64,000 nt of DNA from Halosimplex salinum (GTDB taxonomy: Archaea > Halobacteriota > Halobacteria > Halobacteriales > Haloarculaceae), in NCBI RefSeq assembly GCF_003730195.1, contig NZ_QWGG01000004.1, positions 62,001-126,000 of the forward strand, given 5' to 3'. The notes beneath the pieces were generated by a model. The model did not search any database. It was not told the origin of the DNA and saw only the letters and a list, made by a program, of their open reading frames with translations. Positions 33,236 through 41,298 of the stretch are shown piece after piece. The stretch's first letter is position 1. Every line of letters begins with the position of its first letter. A program made the position numbers and the translations under genes.

Positions 33236-34835
33236 CGGAACCACCTCCACGGCGCCCCATCTTCGAGAGGGCGACGGCCTCGGCGGCGTCACCGTCGAGC
33301 TGACTGATGTACCGCAAGCTCTCGGTGTGATGGTCGATCGTCAGTCCGCCCTCGCCGCCCGACCCGTCGAACCTGCGCAGGTACGCCTGCAGGTCGTCCG
33401 CGACCGGCTCGGCCACCCAGTCGATCCGCTCGTAGTAGTCGATCGCACGGGCGGTCTCCCGGACGCCGACCTGTTCGACGAGGTACTCCAGCCACTCCAC
33501 CACGACGAGCTCGCTCGCCAGTCCCTCGGGCATCGACCCGAGGTACGGCTTCCCGTCGTCGTCCGCGTCCGACTGGGCCCCGGTAGCCGGCGCGGCGGCC
33601 CTCTGGCTGGTCGTCGGTTCCGGTTCCGGTTCGGGTTCGGGCTCGGCCACCGGTTCGGGGTCAGGTTCGGGTTCGGGCTCCGGTTCGGGTTCCGGTTCTG
33701 CCACGGGTTCGGGCTCCGGCTCGGTGTCCGATTCCGGTTCGGCCGCGAGGCCCTCGGTCTCGTCGTCGAGGCCGTCGTCCTCGATGACCTCGTCGAAGAG
33801 GTCGTCGTCGGCCAGGTCGCCGTCGTCCGACTCGTCGTCTTCGAGCAGGTCGTCGGCGTCGCCGAGGTCGTCCTCGATCGACTCCTCGCCCTCGCCCTCG
33901 TCTTCGAGTTCGTCGGCCCACTCCGCGTCGCCGGACTCGTACTCGTCTTTCAGTTCCGAGAAGGACTTGCCGCCGTCGCTGTCACCTGTTGATTCACTCA
34001 TATCCTCGCTCTCTCCGTCGAAGTCGTCCAGTCCGTCGTCGAGGTCGTCCATCCCGCCGAGGTCGTCTCCCTCGTCGAGAGCGCCGTCGTCGAACGTCCC
34101 GCCGTCGTCCTCGAAGCCGCCCATCCCGCCGTCGTCCATCCCGCCGCCCATCACGTCGTCGACACTGCCCTCGGGGCCGGCGTCGTCCTCTACGAGGTCC
34201 TCGTCGAAGAACCCCTCCGCGTCGGCGTTGGCGATCTCGTCGTCGAGGTCCTCCTCCTCCTCGCCGCCGTCGTCGTCGTCGAAGAGGCCGAAGTTGCCGC
34301 CGCCACCGCCGGCGCCGCCCATCCCGCCGGCTTCCATGTCGTCGGCGAACGGGTTGACGCCGCGCGTGACCATCTCGTAGATGTCCAGCAGTTTGCGGAC
34401 GTTCTCCTCGACGTCGTCGACCGTCTCGGCGATCTGTTCGTTCTCGTTGCGGACGGTGTTGACCGTCGAGGAGAGGCTGCCGACCTCCGTCTCCAGTTCG
34501 TCGAGGCGGTGTTCGAGTTCGTCCGTGTCCGACCCGCCCTCGTCCATGTCGCCGAACTCGTCGCCGTCGCCGAACTCGCCGAAGTCGTCGCCGCCGCCGT
34601 CGTCCTCGAGGCCGCCGAACCCGCCGAGGTCGTCGTCCTCGCCGTCCTCGGCCATCAGTCCGCCGTCGGCCATGCTCTCGTCGTCCTCGCTCCCGTCGTC
34701 GCCGTCGCCGAAGATATCGATCATCTGCCGGATGCTCATCCCGACGACGCCACTGGTCAACACTACCAGCAACCCCGGGACTGCCTCCGACGCGCCCGGC
34801 CACACTGGGCCGAACGACTGGGCGACGAGACTCAT
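33219..34835 (-). CDS. arlCDE: Fused archaellum switch protein ArlCDE
   Basis: 538 residues. The N-terminal segment ([21 protein letters not shown]) is hydrophobic. It is followed by a very acidic region, a coiled coil ([20 protein letters not shown]) and the ArlC-type [14 protein letters not shown] near residue 155. A long Asp/Glu/Gly-rich linker with EPEPEP repeats precedes the C-terminal ArlD/E domain ([20 protein letters not shown], then [15 protein letters not shown]). ArlCDE links the chemotaxis adaptor CheF and CheY to the motor. It starts the arl operon, with TATA at 34873-34883. Confidence 0.9.
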   Translation of the reverse strand: MSLVAQSFGPVWPGASEAVPGLLVVLTSGVVGMSIRQMIDIFGDGDDGSEDDESMADGGLMAEDGEDDDLGGFGGLEDDGGGDDFGEFGDGDEFGDMDEGGSDTDELEHRLDELETEVGSLSSTVNTVRNENEQIAETVDDVEENVRKLLDIYEMVTRGVNPFADDMEAGGMGGAGGGGGNFGLFDDDDGGEEEEDLDDEIANADAEGFFDEDLVEDDAGPEGSVDDVMGGGMDDGGMGGFEDDGGTFDDGALDEGDDLGGMDDLDDGLDDFDGESEDMSESTGDSDGGKSFSELKDEYESGDAEWADELEDEGEGEESIEDDLGDADDLLEDDESDDGDLADDDLFDEVIEDDGLDDETEGLAAEPESDTEPEPEPVAEPEPEPEPEPEPDPEPVAEPEPEPEPEPTTSQRAAAPATGAQSDADDDGKPYLGSMPEGLASELVVVEWLEYLVEQVGVRETARAIDYYERIDWVAEPVADDLQAYLRRFDGSGGEGGLTIDHHTESLRYISQLDGDAAEAVALSKMGRRGGGSDGLQR

Positions 34836-34872
34836 TACGTGCGTACCTGCCTTCTGACACCCTTCAATGTAC

Positions 34873-34883
34873 CGTTTATAGTA
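34873..34883 (-). promoter_or_regulatory. TATA box of the arlCDE-FGHIJ operon
   Basis: The minus strand reads ACTATAAACGG about 43 bp before the arlCDE ATG, giving a leader of roughly 15-20 nt. The 227-bp gap to cheD also holds AT-rich sequence around 34886-34915 that may include further control elements. Confidence 0.5.
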
Positions 34884-35062
34884 TCATTACTGATAATAGA
34901 CGAGTTAATACGAGCTTACCGGCGTTGAACTAACGGCGACGGCCGCGAAAGAAACGTCGGACGTAAATTTCCGTAGATTCGGCGTGAAAAGAGTGCTCGC
35001 CCCGGAGACGAGCGCGCGCCCCCGTCAGACGCGCGTCGGACCTACGTTCCCTGTTTTCGACA

Positions 35063-35584
35063 CTATAGCGTGATCGGATCGCGATTCGCACTTTTGACGA
35101 TGAGATCGCCGTTCGCCGATTCGAGTCGGAGCGACCGACCGTGGTCGCCGCCGACGTCCTCGCCGACGACGGGGATGTCGAACTCGGCGAGCGTTCGCCG
35201 GCCCATCTCGACGTTACGGACGCCGATCCCCGACCCGTTTTCGGAGAAGTCGAGCATGTCGCTCCCGCCGGCGAGCTTCGCTTCCATGTGCTCCCGGTCG
35301 CCGCCCCGCTTCTCGAGTTCGGCGACCAGATGGCGGATCCCGGAGTCGGCGAACTTCGCCTCGTTGGTCCCCTCCATCTCGTCGATCGAGGGGAGCATCG
35401 CGTGGACGAGGCCAGCGACGGCCGCCGACCCGTCGTAGACGGCCACGCCGAGACACGAGCCGAGTCCGCTCGTCGTGAGCACCGCGTCTCCGTCGGTGAC
35501 CTTCGACTCGGCGATGCCGACCTTGACGCGCTCTGGCGGAGTCGCCGGTTCGCTGTCGGCCGTCGTGCCGTCGTAGACTTTCAT
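35063..35584 (-). CDS. cheD: Chemoreceptor glutamine deamidase CheD
   Basis: 173 residues. The catalytic Cys is C44 in GLGSCLGV and the catalytic His is H61 in LVHAMLP, with the family block GIGVRNVEMGRRTLAE downstream. CheD deamidates receptor glutamines and is regulated by binding CheC. In haloarchaea it also interacts with CheF. The gene is 3 bp after cheC. Confidence 0.94.
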   Translation of the reverse strand: MKVYDGTTADSEPATPPERVKVGIAESKVTDGDAVLTTSGLGSCLGVAVYDGSAAVAGLVHAMLPSIDEMEGTNEAKFADSGIRHLVAELEKRGGDREHMEAKLAGGSDMLDFSENGSGIGVRNVEMGRRTLAEFDIPVVGEDVGGDHGRSLRLESANGDLIVKSANRDPITL

Positions 35585-35587
35585 GTG

Positions 35588-36802
35588 TTAGAATATCTTT
35601 TCGACGTCGGCCTGGGTCTCGTCCGCCCGTTCGACGAGTAGCTCGTCAAGCGCCTGACGTAACTCCTTTTCGTTCGGGAGGGCGTGGATCTCCGCGCCGA
35701 ACTCGATGTCGTCCGTGCGCATCTCCGAGTCGATGATGAAGGCGTGCTCCTGGTGTTGGCCCACCTGCGCGGCCAGCGGGTCGACGATGGCCTGACCCAT
35801 GTCGTGGACCAGTCGCGGGGGCGTGTGTTCGACCGACGTCTGGAGGACGTTCGCCCAGCCGTCGACGAACCCGGAGGTCATGATGTTGCCGAGCTCCTCG
35901 ATGGCCGACTTGTGCTGGTCGGTCAGCTCGTCTTCGTCCATCTCGACGGGCATCATCGCCTCGGCGATGTGGACGGCCGACGCCTCGTCGAAGAGGACGA
36001 GCAGGAACCCGCTCGGGATGCCGGTGAACTCCACGACCGTCCCGACGTACGTGTCCGTCCCGACCTGTTTGGGGACGTCCTCGATCGGCGCGAAGCTGAG
36101 ACGGGTGACCTCGGCCTCCGTCTCGATACCGGTCATCATCTCGACGTTGGCCGCCGCCTGCTGGGTGCCGTCCTTGGTCATCTCGTTGAAGACCTCCAGC
36201 TTGTCGATCGGGATCGCGTCGTCCTCCGTGCCGCCGGTCCGGGCCATCACGTCCGCGAGCGGGTCGTACTCGGGGAACATGTAGATGTAGAAGCTGACGG
36301 ACTCGCCGATCCACTCGATCTCGCTTTTGAACACGAACACCTGGTCGCGCTCCTCGTCGTTCGGCGGTTCGGGGAGCATCGCCGCGCCGTCGCCCTCGAC
36401 GTACGTCGGCGGCGAGTGCTCGATGGTCGTCTCGAGGAAGTCCGCCCAGCCGTCGATGAACCCGCTCATCATGATGTTGCCGATCTCCTCGACGCTGGAG
36501 CGAGCCATCGCGTCGTCCTCGGCGCCGCCGGGCACGAGGGAGTCGACGATGGTCTCGCTACCCGACCGGTCGAAGACGAGGACCGTGTCGCCCGCGAGCT
36601 CGCCGTCGAACTCGAACTGCACGCCGACGTAGTCGCCGTCGGACAGCTGATCGCCGACGTCGGCTCGGTTGACCAGCGTGATCTTCGTTACGTCGACGAC
36701 GGCGTCGAGTCCCGTCATCTGGCACAGCGACGCGGTCGCCTGTTCGGCTCCCTCGTGGGCCAGGCGGTTGAACGTCCCGAGCGACTTGACGTCGACTTTC
36801 AT
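35588..36802 (-). CDS. cheC: Twin-domain CheC phosphatase
   Basis: 404 residues with two consecutive CheC domains (about 1-195 and 200-400). Each retains the phosphatase motif: SSVEEIGNIMMSG (S102, E106, N109) and SAIEELGNIMTSG (near 296-308). CheC dephosphorylates CheY-P and controls CheD. Most CheC proteins are about 200 residues with two active sites in one domain; here the whole domain is repeated and only the first motif of each is easily seen. The ATG overlaps the cheY stop (ATGA). Confidence 0.88.
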   Translation of the reverse strand: MKVDVKSLGTFNRLAHEGAEQATASLCQMTGLDAVVDVTKITLVNRADVGDQLSDGDYVGVQFEFDGELAGDTVLVFDRSGSETIVDSLVPGGAEDDAMARSSVEEIGNIMMSGFIDGWADFLETTIEHSPPTYVEGDGAAMLPEPPNDEERDQVFVFKSEIEWIGESVSFYIYMFPEYDPLADVMARTGGTEDDAIPIDKLEVFNEMTKDGTQQAAANVEMMTGIETEAEVTRLSFAPIEDVPKQVGTDTYVGTVVEFTGIPSGFLLVLFDEASAVHIAEAMMPVEMDEDELTDQHKSAIEELGNIMTSGFVDGWANVLQTSVEHTPPRLVHDMGQAIVDPLAAQVGQHQEHAFIIDSEMRTDDIEFGAEIHALPNEKELRQALDELLVERADETQADVEKIF

Positions 36803-37158
36803 GAGGGGACGACGTCCTCGATGGCTTCCATCACGCTGGGCTTCTGGAACGGTTTCGTGATGTACCCATCGGCGCCGGCCCTGACCGCCTCCTTCATCTT
36901 CTCCTCCTGGCCGACGCTCGTACACATGATGACGTTCGCGTCGGGGTTCGAGTTCTTGATCTCGTCTGTCGCCTCGATCCCGTCGCGGATGGGCATCACG
37001 ATGTCCATCATCACCAGGTCCGGGTGCTGTTCCTTGTACGTCTCGACCGCTTCGACGCCGTTCTCGACCTCCCCGACGATGTTGTGGTCCTCTTCGAGGA
37101 TCTCGCGCAGAAGGTTTCGCATGAACTCCGAGTCGTCGGCTATCAATACGTCTGACAT
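36799..37158 (-). CDS. cheY: Chemotaxis response regulator CheY
   Basis: 119 residues, a single receiver domain. Phosphoacceptor D52 (VMMDIVMP), acidic pocket D8/D9 (IADDSE), the T/S switch (MCTSVGQ, about 82-87) and K near 104 (YITKPFQ) are all present. CheY-P signals to the archaellum through CheF. A strong Shine-Dalgarno GAGGTGAT at 37165-37172 with a 6-nt spacer indicates a leadered mRNA, unlike many genes here. Confidence 0.95.
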   Translation of the reverse strand: MSDVLIADDSEFMRNLLREILEEDHNIVGEVENGVEAVETYKEQHPDLVMMDIVMPIRDGIEATDEIKNSNPDANVIMCTSVGQEEKMKEAVRAGADGYITKPFQKPSVMEAIEDVVPS

Positions 37159-37164
37159 GGGCCT

Positions 37165-37172
37165 ATCACCTC
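37165..37172 (-). promoter_or_regulatory. Shine-Dalgarno site of cheY
   Basis: GAGGTGAT on the minus strand is fully complementary to the 3' end of archaeal 16S rRNA (AUCACCUC). It lies six bases before the cheY ATG, and a TATA-like CTTTAT is about 20-30 bp further upstream. Confidence 0.6.
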
Positions 37173-37240
37173 TCACGTACTGTGAAAACCCAGATAAAGC
37201 CTTCCCGTAAATTATCGGGATTGATAGCACCCGAGCGTGC

Positions 37241-37816
37241 TCAGAGACGGAATCCGTCCTTGTCGCCGACGGCCGCGATGAGGTCGGCGATGGAGTCCTC
37301 GGGGGAGAGGTCGGTCGACTCCAGGAGCGCCTGGAGGCTCGCGGGCGGGTACCGGACGGGGACGTTCGCCTCCATGAGCATGATACCCAGCACCTCTTCG
37401 ACCGGAGTCTTGCCGTCGATCTGCTGGGCGTACCAGAGGACGAGGCTCTCGAAGATGGTCACCACGTCGTTCGACACCATCTGTCGCTGCTGGACCGACC
37501 CGTCGAACGTCGCCGTGATGTCGAAGCCGTACCGGGAGTTCGAGTCGTCGAACTGCTGTTCCAGGAACTCGTGGACGTCACGTTCGGTCAGCTCGGCCCG
37601 TTCCGGCTCCGAGTCCGGGGTCGGCTCCGGGTCCGGCTCGGTCGAGTCGGACCCGTCGTCGACCGTCGGTACGTCCTCGATCGGTTTCCCAGGCGAGACG
37701 ACGTAGCGGCCGTCGTCGATCTCGGCGACGTGCTCGTCCTGCGTGATGTCGAGCTCGTCGGGCGAGAGGATGGGGCCGTCGTCCGGGTCCGGCTGGTCGT
37801 CGTCGCCACTGGCCAT
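37241..37816 (-). CDS. Conserved haloarchaeal protein of the motility locus (DUF7500-like)
   Basis: 191 residues, soluble and acidic. The N-terminal segment PILSPDELDITQDEHVAEID and the RYVVSP block that follows are well conserved in my memory of this haloarchaeal family (DUF7500). A Pro/Glu/Asp linker leads to a helical C-terminal domain (ERDVHEFLEQQFDDSNSRYG and later VLGIMLMEANVPVRYPPASL). It lies between archaellin and cheY on the same strand with its own TATA-like sequences at about 37828-37846. Function unknown; the position suggests a motility or taxis role. Confidence 0.65.
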   Translation of the reverse strand: MASGDDDQPDPDDGPILSPDELDITQDEHVAEIDDGRYVVSPGKPIEDVPTVDDGSDSTEPDPEPTPDSEPERAELTERDVHEFLEQQFDDSNSRYGFDITATFDGSVQQRQMVSNDVVTIFESLVLWYAQQIDGKTPVEEVLGIMLMEANVPVRYPPASLQALLESTDLSPEDSIADLIAAVGDKDGFRL

Positions 37817-37874
37817 GGTGCGTTGTGCGCGATAAAAGGGTATAGTTCCGTCGAATGAAAGTTATTCGACAGGT

Positions 37875-38525
37875 TTAGAGCTGGACAGCTTCGGAGCCCG
37901 AGAGCGTCTCGGGGACAGTCAGCTGTTCAGTCGTGGTCGCACCGGACTTCGTGGTGACCTTCACGTTGACGGAACTCCCTTCGGGGAGCTGCGACCCGAA
38001 GAACGAGAGGCCGTCACCGGTCGTGGTGGTGTAGGTCGCGTCGTCCGGGCCGACGTCGCCCTCACCGAGGTCGAAGACCATCACCATACGGTCGTCGGGG
38101 TCGTTGAGGACCGGGTGGGACTGGTCCGCGTCCTTGAACGGGATGATACCGAAGTGGCCGTCCGCCCCGCTGGCGTCGACACTGGCGTTGACCAGGTTGT
38201 AGGTACCCGACGGACCGACCCACTGGACGGTCGCGTTCTCGAGGTCGATATTACTCGCCCCCGGCGATTTCTTCAGCGTCATGTTCACGACGCCGACGTT
38301 CGAATCCTGAAGGTGGGTCCCCGTCGCAGCCGAGACCTGCAGCCGGTTCGTGACCTGCTGCCCTGACTGCTGACCGGTCTCCTCTGACTTGGTCTGGAGG
38401 AACCCAGCTGTATTGATCAACACGCCCGCCGCGATCGCCGCCACCAGGACCATCGCGATGAACACGATGAGGGTCCCGATACCGACCTGCCCGCGCTTTC
38501 GTTCGTTGCGTTCGTTGTGTAGCAT
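37875..38525 (-). CDS. arlB: Archaellin (type III signal peptide)
   Basis: 216 residues. The class III signal peptide NERKRG ends at G12, where the preflagellin peptidase would cut before Q13 (KRG|QVGIGTL). The hydrophobic helix GTLIVFIAMVLVAAIAAGVL follows and packs in the filament core. The rest is a beta-rich outer domain with several N-x-T/S sequons (NMTLK, NATVQ, NASVD), possible N-glycosylation sites. Only one archaellin gene is present in this locus; haloarchaea often carry two or more. TATA-like TTAATA at about 38588. Confidence 0.95.
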   Translation of the reverse strand: MLHNERNERKRGQVGIGTLIVFIAMVLVAAIAAGVLINTAGFLQTKSEETGQQSGQQVTNRLQVSAATGTHLQDSNVGVVNMTLKKSPGASNIDLENATVQWVGPSGTYNLVNASVDASGADGHFGIIPFKDADQSHPVLNDPDDRMVMVFDLGEGDVGPDDATYTTTTGDGLSFFGSQLPEGSSVNVKVTTKSGATTTEQLTVPETLSGSEAVQL

Positions 38526-38585
38526 GTGTTCTCCGCCCGGGAGCGGTGCGTCGCCCCGGACTCTACTCTGAGGATACTACTCCCC

Positions 38586-38596
38586 TGTATTAAGGG
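38586..38596 (-). promoter_or_regulatory. Probable archaellin promoter TATA
   Basis: The minus strand reads CCCTTAATACA, about 63 bp before the ATG, giving a leader of about 35-40 nt. The gap 38526-38774 is AT-rich for this genome and holds a second TTTAAAC-like stretch near 38675-38690. It contains no gene. Confidence 0.4.
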
Positions 38597-38774
38597 TGGC
38601 CCCCCGATTATCGAAATTAAAACCGATATTTACCGATACGTTCGCCGTTCTCAGAGTGGAAAACTACGGCATAGACTGTTTAATACTGCTGTTTAGGCGA
38701 TTTATCCCACACCAACTATAACAGCCACGAATCCTAGAATTAATAACGAGTACGGTACCGTTACCGCCGCCGGC

Positions 38775-39059
38775 TCAGTCGTAGGTGACCAGGCTGTACA
38801 TCACGAAGAGGTAGCCGAAGGTCGTGAGGCCGCTGTTGACGAGCAGCAGCGAGCGGGGACCGGCGAAGCCGGTGAGAAAGGCACTGATCATCGTCGCGGC
38901 GGCGCCGGCCACGGCCAGCGAAAACCCGAGAGAGAGATGGAGCATCGACGTGCGCGACGTCTGTACGTACGCACGCATGGCCATGCCAACCATCGTCAAC
39001 CCGGCGACGACGAAGACGACCGTCGATACAGCGTAGAGGAGTTCGATCACTGAAACCAC
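38775..39059 (-). CDS. Small three-helix membrane protein (DUF7521-like)
   Basis: 94 residues from the GTG at 39059 (or 91 from the GTG at 39050). It has three membrane helices (ELLYAVSTVVFVVAGLTMV, LGFSLAVAGAAATMISAFL, LLVNSGLTTFGYLFVMYSL). A TTTAAG box centred on 39090 lies about 30 bp upstream and supports the chosen start. Proteins of this type are often next to an ArsR-like winged-helix gene in haloarchaea, as here. I recall DUF7521. It may be a membrane partner or target of that regulator. Confidence 0.6.
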   Translation of the reverse strand: MVSVIELLYAVSTVVFVVAGLTMVGMAMRAYVQTSRTSMLHLSLGFSLAVAGAAATMISAFLTGFAGPRSLLLVNSGLTTFGYLFVMYSLVTYD

Positions 39060-39263
39060 GTTGTATCGGGATTCACGACTCCCGGTCTTAAATCCACCCT
39101 CGAAAATATCTCTCGTGATAACAGACAGCGGTACGGAAGTTGTGGGTCGAGACCGCCGGACTGCGAGCGAACGGTGGATGGACAGAGCGATTCGATCTCC
39201 GGAGCCGTGCAATGCCGAATCCGCTCGTGCGCGTGCACGTGCAAGAAACGAGAACGGGACGTA

Positions 39264-39599
39264 CTAGCCTTCCGAGAGCGTGCGCCAGGCTTCGTCGAGC
39301 TTGTTGGTGACTTCCGTTCGCTCTTCGATGTCGACCGTGAGCGACTCCTCGAAGTCGATGTGGACGGTGTCGACGTTGCGTCGGTACACCTTGATCCGGC
39401 GCCTGTCGTCCGAGAGGATGTTGTCGTGAAGTTCGAGCAGGTCGTGCTCGGTCAGCTCGTCGATCCGGCGATAACAGGTGGCGATCGGGATCCCGAGTTC
39501 GTCACTCAACTCCTGAGCCGATTGGGGCTCGTCGGTCGCGTCCAGTATCTCTGCGCTGTATTTGTTCCCCAGAGTCTGGAGGATCTCGGCTGAAGCCAT
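39264..39599 (-). CDS. ArsR-like winged-helix transcription regulator
   Basis: 111 residues. Helix-turn-helix at about 25-55 (SAQELSDELGIPIATCYRRI), then a wing (DNILSDDRRRIKVYRRNV) and an acidic C-terminal helix. No metal-site cysteines apart from one in the recognition helix (ATCYRR). It is the upstream neighbour of the DUF7521-like gene and close to archaellin, so it is a candidate regulator of the motility locus. TATA ATTTATA at 39628-39634 lies 31 bp before the ATG, so the mRNA is probably leaderless. Confidence 0.85.
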   Translation of the reverse strand: MASAEILQTLGNKYSAEILDATDEPQSAQELSDELGIPIATCYRRIDELTEHDLLELHDNILSDDRRRIKVYRRNVDTVHIDFEESLTVDIEERTEVTNKLDEAWRTLSEG

Positions 39600-39774
39600 C
39601 CGTTATCAAAACGTATATTCACCACAGTATAAATCTATCGCTGCCGGTACGGGGTGATTAACGAGTCTGTCCCGGTTTCGTACGACGGTGGAATATCGCA
39701 GCCTCGGCCGCTGAAACAGGCGTTCTCTCGATTAATAACCAGTTACAAACGTGAAAACGGGGCGCCCGCTCCGA

Positions 39775-40500
39775 CTACAGCGGCGAGTCGTCTTCGCTCA
39801 TCATCGAGAACGCGCTCGCGTTCTGGTGGACGCGGATCCCGCCCTGCGAGATCTCCATCGGGAAGATGTCCGTCTCGATGTTCTGCTTGCGCATCTTCGC
39901 CACCCAGAGGTAGCGGTTCACGCCCGACTCCGTCGGCGTCTGGATCAGGTAGATGTTCCCGTCGGTCAGGTAGTTCTCCAGCCCGATCTCCGTCTCCGGG
40001 AACACCGCGCCCTGCTCGTTTGTCATCAGCGTCGTCAGGTTGTTCTCGCTCAGGATGTCGGTGAACTTCAGGAGGTACGTCCGCTTCTCCTGTTCGTCCT
40101 CGAAGAACAGCTCGAACATCGCCAGCGAGTCGAGCACGACCCTGTCGTAGTCGTTGTCCTCGAAGTCGTCGAGGAGCAACTCCAGCGACGACGAGAAGTC
40201 GTTCTCGCGCAGGAGCACCTTCTTGTCGTACACCTTGATGTCGCCGTTGTCGACGTGCTCGCCCCAGTTCTCGAAGCCGATCGACTCGGCGGCTTCCCGG
40301 AGGTCCGACTCGTCCTCCTCGAAGGTGAGGTAGATCCCCTTCTCGTCGAACTGCTCGACGCCGTTGTAGATGAACTGCAGACAGAGAATGCTCTTGCCCG
40401 CCCCCGGATTACCGCTCACCAGGGTGGTCGAATTCTTGACAATGCCACCGTTCAGGATCTCGTCTAATCCGTCGACGCCGGTTTTCGTTAGTTCGATCAT
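39775..40500 (-). CDS. KaiC/RAD55-like single-domain ATPase
   Basis: 241 residues. Walker A GNPGAGKS at 30-37, the family's FEEDE motif (YLTFEEDESDLRE, about 57-69) and Walker B DRVVLDSLAMFEL near residue 120. It has a single KaiC domain with the standard start (TGVDGLDEILNGG). Homologues include GvpD and ArlH, which act as ATP-dependent switches. Lying between the archaellin regulator and cheW, it may be a taxis or motility signalling component; there is no direct evidence. Confidence 0.85.
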   Translation of the reverse strand: MIELTKTGVDGLDEILNGGIVKNSTTLVSGNPGAGKSILCLQFIYNGVEQFDEKGIYLTFEEDESDLREAAESIGFENWGEHVDNGDIKVYDKKVLLRENDFSSSLELLLDDFEDNDYDRVVLDSLAMFELFFEDEQEKRTYLLKFTDILSENNLTTLMTNEQGAVFPETEIGLENYLTDGNIYLIQTPTESGVNRYLWVAKMRKQNIETDIFPMEISQGGIRVHQNASAFSMMSEDDSPL

Positions 40501-40660
40501 GTCTTCCGTGGATCCTCGCGGAGTTCGGCTTGTGGAGCATCCGGTGTGGGAGGTAAAAAGTCTTGTTCATGGAAGACTTCGCCGGGCGGCGCCGGGGCCC
40601 GATCTGGGAGCGGGGAGAGACGCGGGATCCACCGCCGGGGTGGACCCCGAGACGGGACTG

Positions 40661-41110
40661 TCAGGCGGAGTGGACGGCTTTCGGGTCGACCCAGATGACG
40701 AACTCGTCGTCTCGCTTGACGACGCCGCGGATCGACGCCTTGTCCTGCGACGGCGACTCGTCCACCTCGTCGGTGTCGACCTGGACGACCTGATACACTT
40801 CGTCGACGATCCAGCCGGCCGCTCCCTGGTCGTTCACGATAGCCGGGTCGAAGACGATGATCCGGCGCTCGGCCCCCTCGTCGCCGATCCCGAAGACGAC
40901 CTTCGGATCGACGATCGACGTCGTGCGTCCGCGCAAGTCCATCACGCCGCGGATGTGGGGCGGCGAGTTGGGGACCGTCGTCACCTTCCCCGCGTCGACG
41001 ATCTCGGTCACGTAGTCGATGCTCACGCAGTACGTCTCCTCGCCCAGCGAGAACTCGAGGACCTGTCCGTCGGTCGCGCTCGCCGCCGTGTTCTGGGTTC
41101 CGGATGCCAT
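40661..41110 (-). CDS. cheW: Chemotaxis coupling protein CheW
   Basis: 149 residues, a single CheW domain. VLEFSLGEETYCVSIDYVTE, the PPHIRGVMDLRGR block and the SIVDPKVVFGI segment are characteristic. It joins CheA to the receptors. The ATG at 41110 follows a TTAAG box at about 41145-41150 on the minus strand. It is divergent from cheB, with 188 bp holding both promoters. Confidence 0.94.
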   Translation of the reverse strand: MASGTQNTAASATDGQVLEFSLGEETYCVSIDYVTEIVDAGKVTTVPNSPPHIRGVMDLRGRTTSIVDPKVVFGIGDEGAERRIIVFDPAIVNDQGAAGWIVDEVYQVVQVDTDEVDESPSQDKASIRGVVKRDDEFVIWVDPKAVHSA

Positions 41111-41144
41111 GGGAGTCGTTGAGTGAAACACCCGTCACCGGCGA

Positions 41145-41200
41145 CTTAAGCGTGTCTTCCGGGTTATCATCGCTGATTCCGCGGGCGGAGTCTTTATCCC
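41145..41200. promoter_or_regulatory. Divergent cheW / cheB promoter region
   Basis: Minus-strand CTTAAGTCGC at 41141-41150 would serve cheW with a leader of about 10 nt. Plus-strand TCTTTATCCC at 41191-41200 could serve the cheBAR operon with a longer leader of roughly 75 nt. The boundary of control elements is not visible. Confidence 0.4.
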
Positions 41201-41298
41201 GGCGCTACTGCCAGTGTGTGAGTAGGTATGGTGCCGGCTCCGGCGAGGCCCCGGGGACGCGTTTCGGGGCAGTCCCGAGCCGTCACCGGGGGCGTCAC

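Noticed and set aside
33600-33730. Short CGGTTC/GGGTTC tandem repeats
   Set aside because: They encode the EP-rich linker of ArlCDE in frame, so they are coding low complexity and not a regulatory or CRISPR array.
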